From the NCBI GenBank assembly GCA_036768485.1, contig JAVLUZ010000340.1:5825886-5889885 (forward strand): a stretch of DNA of 64,000 nucleotides. Direction: 5' to 3'. This DNA is from Mermis nigrescens (Eukaryota; Nematoda; Enoplea; Mermithida; Mermithidae). The notes beneath the pieces were generated by a model, which saw only the letters and a program-made list of their open reading frames with translations, had not been told where the DNA came from and searched no databases. Of this stretch, positions 1-64,000 are shown piece by piece (position 1 is the stretch's first letter; the number at the start of each line of letters is the position of its first letter). Made by a program: the position numbers and the translations under genes.

Positions 1-529
1 GACTGACAAGGCGAAATACTTAAATGACGCTAACCGACTAGGATCTACGAGTCTGAGAGGTCTGTGAGTTTGCTGTATGTAAACCTCATATTATCTAATG
101 TAGGAACTAGAAAATTATTTTTCGCTTAATAAGCATATGTACATAGTGAGTGCTTGCTTAGCGGAGAAGAAATTTGTTTCGATTTTGAAACAGAATTACG
201 ATTTTTTATATTGTTTATGAAGTACACTGACCTGGCAAACTCAGACGTCTAAGAAGGATAGTTTCGACGATTATCTTCATGAAATGTGAAGTCCTCAGTC
301 ATCCGCCCCAACCGTTCCTCGCAGAAAAATTCTAATTCAGAAGAATTCGAAAAAGAGATTTAATGCTATGGTATTATTGCACTTTACGATTAATTATTAT
401 TATTATTTTATTTTAGTTCAAAAGAAAGGCCAAGTAATAAATAATAAATAATATATACCTAATAATCATGAATGATGAAAAATTCAAAAATTATACAATC
501 GAATTTGTTTCATTTTATTTTTTGTTCAG
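1..529. other. Left-edge non-coding stretch, probably an SPCA intron
   Basis: No exon is recognisable here. The stretch ends in a T-rich tract and a CAG acceptor at 527-529 that leads into the first visible SPCA exon. It is best read as the tail of an SPCA intron whose upstream exon lies left of the window. No repeat family identified elsewhere in the window is evident in it. Confidence 0.5.
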
Positions 530-10471
<9,942 letters not shown>

Positions 10472-10482
10472 TTCCGCCTATA

Positions 10483-10698
10483 CATGTGACGGCTCGAAAT
10501 CTTAATTGGGGTCCCCAGATATTTTGGGAGGGGGTTTGAATGACCTCCAATTTTTGGCCAAAAAACCGCCAAGAAACACCTAAAAACGATGGAAAATGGC
10601 AAGTTTTGCCAAAAATAGGAGGTCAGAAATTTTTTAGCTTTGGGTGGATGAGGGATGATCAACTTTGGTTAGGGGATTCCCCATCCCCCTGTAACATG
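10483..10698 (+). mobile_element. Family C MITE copy (C2) just past the SPCA stop
   Basis: From CATGTGACGGCTCGAAATC to CCCCCTGTAACATG, with the full GACCTCCAATTTTTGGCC middle. It starts 12 nt after the SPCA stop codon, so it probably forms part of the SPCA 3' UTR. Confidence 0.8.
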
Positions 10699-10717
10699 TT
10701 TGCTTTCGCCTTAGAAG

Positions 10718-11147
10718 CAGGCACGTAGCTGGCCGTCCTATTTTGGGGGACCAACACCAATTTTGGGGGGACTAAGCCCAAAAGGCCTGAAATAGCACAA
10801 AATAACGTTTAGAAAGTCCTATTTTTCCGATTTTTCTGAATTTTTATGGAGGGGGGGGGGGGTTCGGACCATACGTGGGCAGCAAGAAAATTCTGGGGGG
10901 TGCAAGATTTTTCAAAGGTAAAAAAATTGCCTTAAAAATGGTGGTATGGCGAAAAAACACCGTTTTTCGACGTTTCTCATCGAGCACTATCCATTGGCAT
11001 CAAAAGATTGCGAAAAAAACGAAAAAATTTCTAAAAATTGAATTCTGGGGGAGGGGTATTTTGGTTTCTCGGGGGAAGGGGTGCATACCCCTCACGCCCA
11101 GGTGTGGTCTGGGTCTGGACCCCATTACCCCCAGAGCTACGTGCCTG
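10718..11147 (+). mobile_element. Family D hAT-like MITE with exact 8-bp duplication, carrying a nested family B
   Basis: Ends CAGGCACGTAGCTGGCC and AGCTACGTGCCTG are inverted repeats. CTTAGAAG flanks both sides exactly (10710-10717 and 11148-11155). The body is split by the family B element at 10870-11112. Confidence 0.9.
10870..11112 (+). mobile_element. Family B MITE nested in family D (B5)
   Basis: Starts CATACGTGGGCAGCAAG and ends near CCCAGGTGTG. It splits the GGTTCGGACCC tract of family D. The flanks GTTCGGAC and GTCTGGAC agree at 6 of 8 positions. Confidence 0.8.
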
Positions 11148-12269
11148 CTTAGAAGTGTCCTCCTCTGTGTCCAGACATCTTTTATCTCAGTATTCGAGTC
11201 TTATTTGCACTGCGAAGATGGTTTGATGGATAATCGCGCGGGTTTCTCACGTATCGCGATGTTATTTATTATGCCGGTTTGTTTTCAATGCGCGTTCCTT
11301 AATTTCTAATGGGTCAAACAAAACTTCGATTAGTGACTGATTATTCTGAAAATTTCTGAAAAAAATGTGTCGTCGTGGGGCTCGAACTATATTTTGTCAG
11401 TAGCATAGCACATGGGGGTGGGGGAAGGAGGGTACCCGTAGACCCCCAGAATTCTGTTCTTAGTAACATTTTTTGCGGTTTTACCCATCTCGACCCCCCA
11501 AAATTTTCTCACTGCCCAGATATGATCAGCATGCGTACACTGGAGGATTTGTAAATTGTGAATTTTCCAACCAACATCTCAGAAACAATTGATCAATGAA
11601 TTGTACGGGTACACGGGAGTGGGGGTTGCGAATTGAATGTAAAATTTTTTTCGCGATTTTTAATGTCATTGGATTAATAGCGATGAGAAACGTCGAAAAA
11701 AAGTGTTTTTTGCCCTACCACTTATTTCTTTGTTCCTACTTTACCGCCTAAAATTTTTGACCGCTCCTGTTTAGCTATGTAAGAAATTATAGAATGCGGG
11801 CATACGCCTGACGTAGTTTGGACTCCAGAACCTGGTGGACCATTGCAAGATTGGCTATACCATCAGAATTTTATTTTTTGGAATTACTGCGGAAACTAAT
11901 AGTAAGTAGCATACATGGACCGCAGGAAAATTATGGGGGGATGAAATCGCCAAAAATGTTAATAAAAATAGAATTCTGGGGTTTCCAGTAATCTGAGGGG
12001 CCATGCGTGGACCACACAGTTTGCGATCAATTTCGAGCATTTTCGAAGAAAACAAATTCATTTTCATCCGTTTTATCACTTTGACTCATTTTCCAAGTCA
12101 AATTTCTGATTTTTCTAGTCTATGGTGTCTAGCTAGACCCTCCTTACCTTCACGTGCATGGCAGGCTGGATTCTTCTAAGAATCCAGTAGAATCTAGACT
12201 TGAATTTCTATACATACTTATTTAGCGATTTTGCCCCATCAGATCCCCCAGAATTTGATTGCTGCCCAT

Positions 12270-12532
12270 CAGTGTTTTTTGTATTCGGCAAAGACTTTTC
12301 CGATGAACAAAGACTTTTGGGGACCGTCTTGGTATTAGTGATTTTTGCCCTCAGAAACCCAGAAATTAGCTAAAATACACTACCAAAGGTCGAACAACTC
12401 TGTTTTTGCCACACTAAAATCGCTACTGTACCATATAGCACCCAAAAATTTGTGTGTACAAAATGTACAAAGACTTTAAGGGACCATCTTTGTACATGTA
12501 TGTACAAACGGACCTTCTACAAAGAAACACTG
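12270..12532 (-). mobile_element. Family A hAT-like MITE, short copy (A1)
   Basis: Begins CAGTGTTTTTTGTATTCGG and ends TACAAAGAAACACTG. The flanks CTGCCCAT and CTTCCCAT agree at 7 of 8. It contains the GTACAAAGACTTT blocks and the AAAATCGCTACTGTACCATA block of family A but lacks the GGCGC palindrome. Confidence 0.85.
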
Positions 12533-12784
12533 CTTCCCATGCAGGTTGGCATTTTTTCTCTCAGTTCTCTTCATCAGCCTCTCAACTTCCCACAAAAGGT
12601 ACGTGAAGTTGTATGTAAGCGCATAATCGTTTGTACGGAGTCATTTTATCGAAGTTTACTTTACTTACCAGATAATCGAGGTTCCTCTCATTGTTATCTT
12701 AATGCGTGCTCGTTTTAAGTGTTATGCCATTTGTGAAAATTGTCTTCTTACATAGGTACGGTCTAAAATTCGCACAAGGAGAAA

Positions 12785-13045
12785 TAAATATAGTACCCAC
12801 GCACACATGTGGGTAAGTAGGTTTGAATGAGGGTCTGGGCGAATATGCACGGGGTCTTCAGGGTCTCTAGTAGAGGCCCAGGAATGTCAATGTCAAAATG
12901 AGGGTCAAAAGGAAAAAATATTCTGGATAAAAGTTGAAATTGATCTCAAAAATTTTGAATTAGTAGTTGTGTTATTTCATCATCGAGGCGAGTCGTGTAT
13001 GTAGCTGCTGGTCCCCTCGGATCGACCATACTGTGCGTCTATGGC
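12785..13045. repeat. Partial family J-like repeat
   Basis: Ends with GACCATACTGTGCGTCTATGG, matching in inverted form the start of the copy at 59,205. The rest is too decayed to assign. Confidence 0.35.
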
Positions 13046-13954
13046 CTGGTTTAAGTCTTAAAATCCAAAGGGCCCCAACAAAAACCAAGTTTTTTCGTTA
13101 TAATTTTTTATGCTAATGCGGCTTAAACGTCGGAGAATAGTTTTAAGCCTTACTACTAGTCCCCGACCTGAACTTACTTATCTCGCGCGGGCTCAGCACG
13201 GTTGCCGAAACTTGCAATAGAGGATTGACACTGGAGAACGGCAAAAGAACTCCGTTTTGCCCATGTTTAAGCCTACTTTTACCGATCTCTAGATCCGTGA
13301 TCTAGTTGCTTGTTTTGCAGTTTACTGTAAGGTTTTAGTTCCTTATGTGGCCAGCTTCTCATTACCCTCTTTTTTACTGCAACACATGTTTTATGGAGCA
13401 AAAGAAAACGTTTCATTAGAGAAGCTTGATTTGATGATTTTATAACATGCGTTACGCGTGTTGCAGATCGTATTTCTTTTACATTTTTGAATGTTCAAAA
13501 CGTTTTTTCAACTGGTTTTCAGTTTTGTGCAAACTTATTGACCTTTTTGAAATTCTCATGCTCTTGGCTACCGGAGATATCTATTTTTATTCATTTTCAT
13601 TATCTCCCCAATGACTAGATTTTTCTAGACCTTGGTAAGTCTAGGGTGCGTGACCCCTTGGTAACAGGAGGGTTAAAGGCATATTTTAGAAACAAAACTG
13701 CCAGAATAGCAGGCATATGTAGCTTTCCAAAAAGACTATATTTCACGAAACTTTGTACATGACATTCAATTTTGAGCATTTTTAGGAACGACTACAGAAG
13801 CAACTTTCAGACATTAATCTACAATTCATTAGAAAATTTTCTAAAGCCGTTGTTTATTGTGTTTTTTGTTCATTGCATAAGCAACCATCATCTTAGTTAT
13901 ATCGATCACAAAATTCTCCGCCATGCATAAAGGATCCATGAGATAGACTAGAGC

Positions 13955-14137
13955 ACACGTGGACATAGAGGGAGAGGGGGGTATGCGCTCCCCCAGAAGT
14001 CCGAATACCCCCATTCCCCAGAATTCAATTCTTGAATTTTTTTGGTTTTTTTCGCCATATCACCATTCTTAAGACCTTATTTGACCTTTGAAAAATCTTG
14101 CACCCCTCCAGAATTTTGGTGCTGCCCACCTATGGAC
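13955..14137 (-). mobile_element. Family B MITE copy, truncated middle (B6)
   Basis: Left arm CACACGTGGACATAGAGGG, right end GTGCTGCCCACCTATG. The block containing GCCAATGGATAG is deleted, leaving only TTTTTTCGCCATATCACC. Confidence 0.65.
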
Positions 14138-14176
14138 TTGGATCTACTCAACCCAATGTATCATTATAAGCATGAC

Positions 14177-14409
14177 CATACGTGGGCAGCAAGAAAATTC
14201 TGGGAGTCCAAGATTTTTTGAAGGTCAAAAAATGGCCTTAAAAATGGTGGTATGGCGATAAAAACACCATTTTTCGACGTTTCTCATCAAGAACTATCCA
14301 TTGGCATCAAAAAATTGCGAAAAAAAACGAAAAAATTTTCAAAAATTGAATTCTGGGGGGTCTTTTGGTTTCTGGGGAGGGTCCAGACCCCCCTTCACGC
14401 CCATGTGTG
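14177..14409 (+). mobile_element. Family B hAT-like MITE with exact 8-bp target duplication (B7)
   Basis: A 233-bp element from CATACGTGGGCAGC to CACGCCCATGTGTG. AGCATGAC is duplicated exactly at 14169-14176 and 14410-14417. This copy defines the family termini. Confidence 0.92.
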
Positions 14410-14705
14410 AGCATGACTATGGCTGCTATGGTAATCCATTTTTCTTTCGATTTCACGCAATAACGACCTGAAGAAATTATTTCAAAGAGATCAACGCTGC
14501 TGTTTATCGTGTACTATCGAACGATGTCAAACAATTACCAATTTGAAGGCGTATTTCAATCGATTCGCGTGACGAATTTAGGACGCGGAATAGATAAACC
14601 AGCGAGCGACGCAGTGCATCGCAACGAAAAACTTAAAACACAGAAAAGCTATCAAAATGCGGACAAACAAAACATGAAATTAACACATTACATACGTACA
14701 TATGT

Positions 14706-14798
14706 ACACATTTTCAGTTTACATCAATTATGTTCGCACATTTCCGGTTTACATCAAATTATGTTCCGGCACACATTCTCGGTTTACGTCAAATTATG
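14706..14798. repeat. Three-unit ~31-33-bp tandem repeat downstream of VIRMA
   Basis: The unit CACATTTTCAGTTTACATCA occurs three times with changes (CACATTTCCGGTTTACATCA and CACATTCTCGGTTTACGTCA). It ends 32 nt beyond the VIRMA stop codon, so it probably lies in the 3' UTR. Confidence 0.8.
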
Positions 14799-14829
14799 CT
14801 AGGTCGTTAATTGAAAAAGGACCAAAGCG

Positions 14830-64000
<49,171 letters not shown>

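Larger units (their letters stand above)
10472..14829. other. Intergenic region between the convergent SPCA and VIRMA 3' ends
   Basis: No gene is supported here. It holds family C (10483-10698), D with nested B (10718-11147), a partial B (about 11607-11765), an A copy (12270-12532), a family J fragment (12785-13045), two more B copies (13955-14137 and 14177-14409) and a small tandem repeat (14706-14798). About 13,046-13,950 is unassigned. Confidence 0.6.

Noticed and set aside
14509..14802. A 97-residue + strand open frame upstream of the tandem repeat
   Set aside because: No domain, much of it translates the tandem repeat, and it lies in the probable VIRMA 3' UTR.

Overview
This is animal (metazoan) nuclear DNA, not prokaryotic or viral. 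Coding sequence is cut into short exons with GT-AG introns. The window is AT-rich and densely filled with short DNA-transposon derivatives. The protein families point to an invertebrate animal; I cannot name the species from the sequence alone.

Two convergent protein-coding genes explain all the convincing coding sequence. (1) On the + strand, 530-10471, are the last eight visible exons of a secretory-pathway Ca2+/Mn2+ P-type ATPase (SPCA/PMR1, ATP2C1-like). They run from the end of the nucleotide-binding domain through the TGDGVND hinge and the C-terminal membrane bundle to a stop; the 5' half lies left of the window. (2) On the - strand, from the right edge (64000) down to 14830, are 28 exons of Virilizer/VIRMA (KIAA1429), the large scaffold of the m6A mRNA methyltransferase complex. 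About 1,420 codons are visible including the stop; the N-terminus lies right of the window. Splice phases agree at all 27 junctions. Two exons, however, need a one-base homopolymer correction (27215-27220 and 43689-43692) to stay open.

Layout: 1-10471 SPCA exons and introns; 10472-14829 intergenic space between the two 3' ends, almost all mobile-element debris; 14830-64000 VIRMA. The shortest introns are 63-90 nt, and nearly all large introns are large because of inserted elements. I recognise at least seven short repeat families. Several have exact or near-exact 8-bp target-site duplications and terminal inverted repeats, as expected of non-autonomous hAT elements: family A (CAGTGTTTTTTGTAC...), B (CATACGTGGGC...), C (CATACATGTAACGG...), D (CAGGCACGTAGCT...), E (CAGACATGCACAGCATGGG...), F (GGCCCGTATTCAGGATT...) and G (CATAGTTTCC...). 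There are also three larger hAT-like elements, two roughly 1.6-1.9-kb Tc1/mariner-like elements, two short TA-flanked Tc1-type hairpin elements and two long (TA)n arrays.

The most striking pattern is a near-palindromic motif, GGCGCGAAGCGCC followed by GAAAA-TTTGA. It recurs about 45 times inside otherwise different families (A, E, F, G and others), as though unrelated families share one internal module. Insertions are frequently nested, up to three levels (C in E in C at 47283-48223). Several sit within a few tens of bases of VIRMA splice sites.
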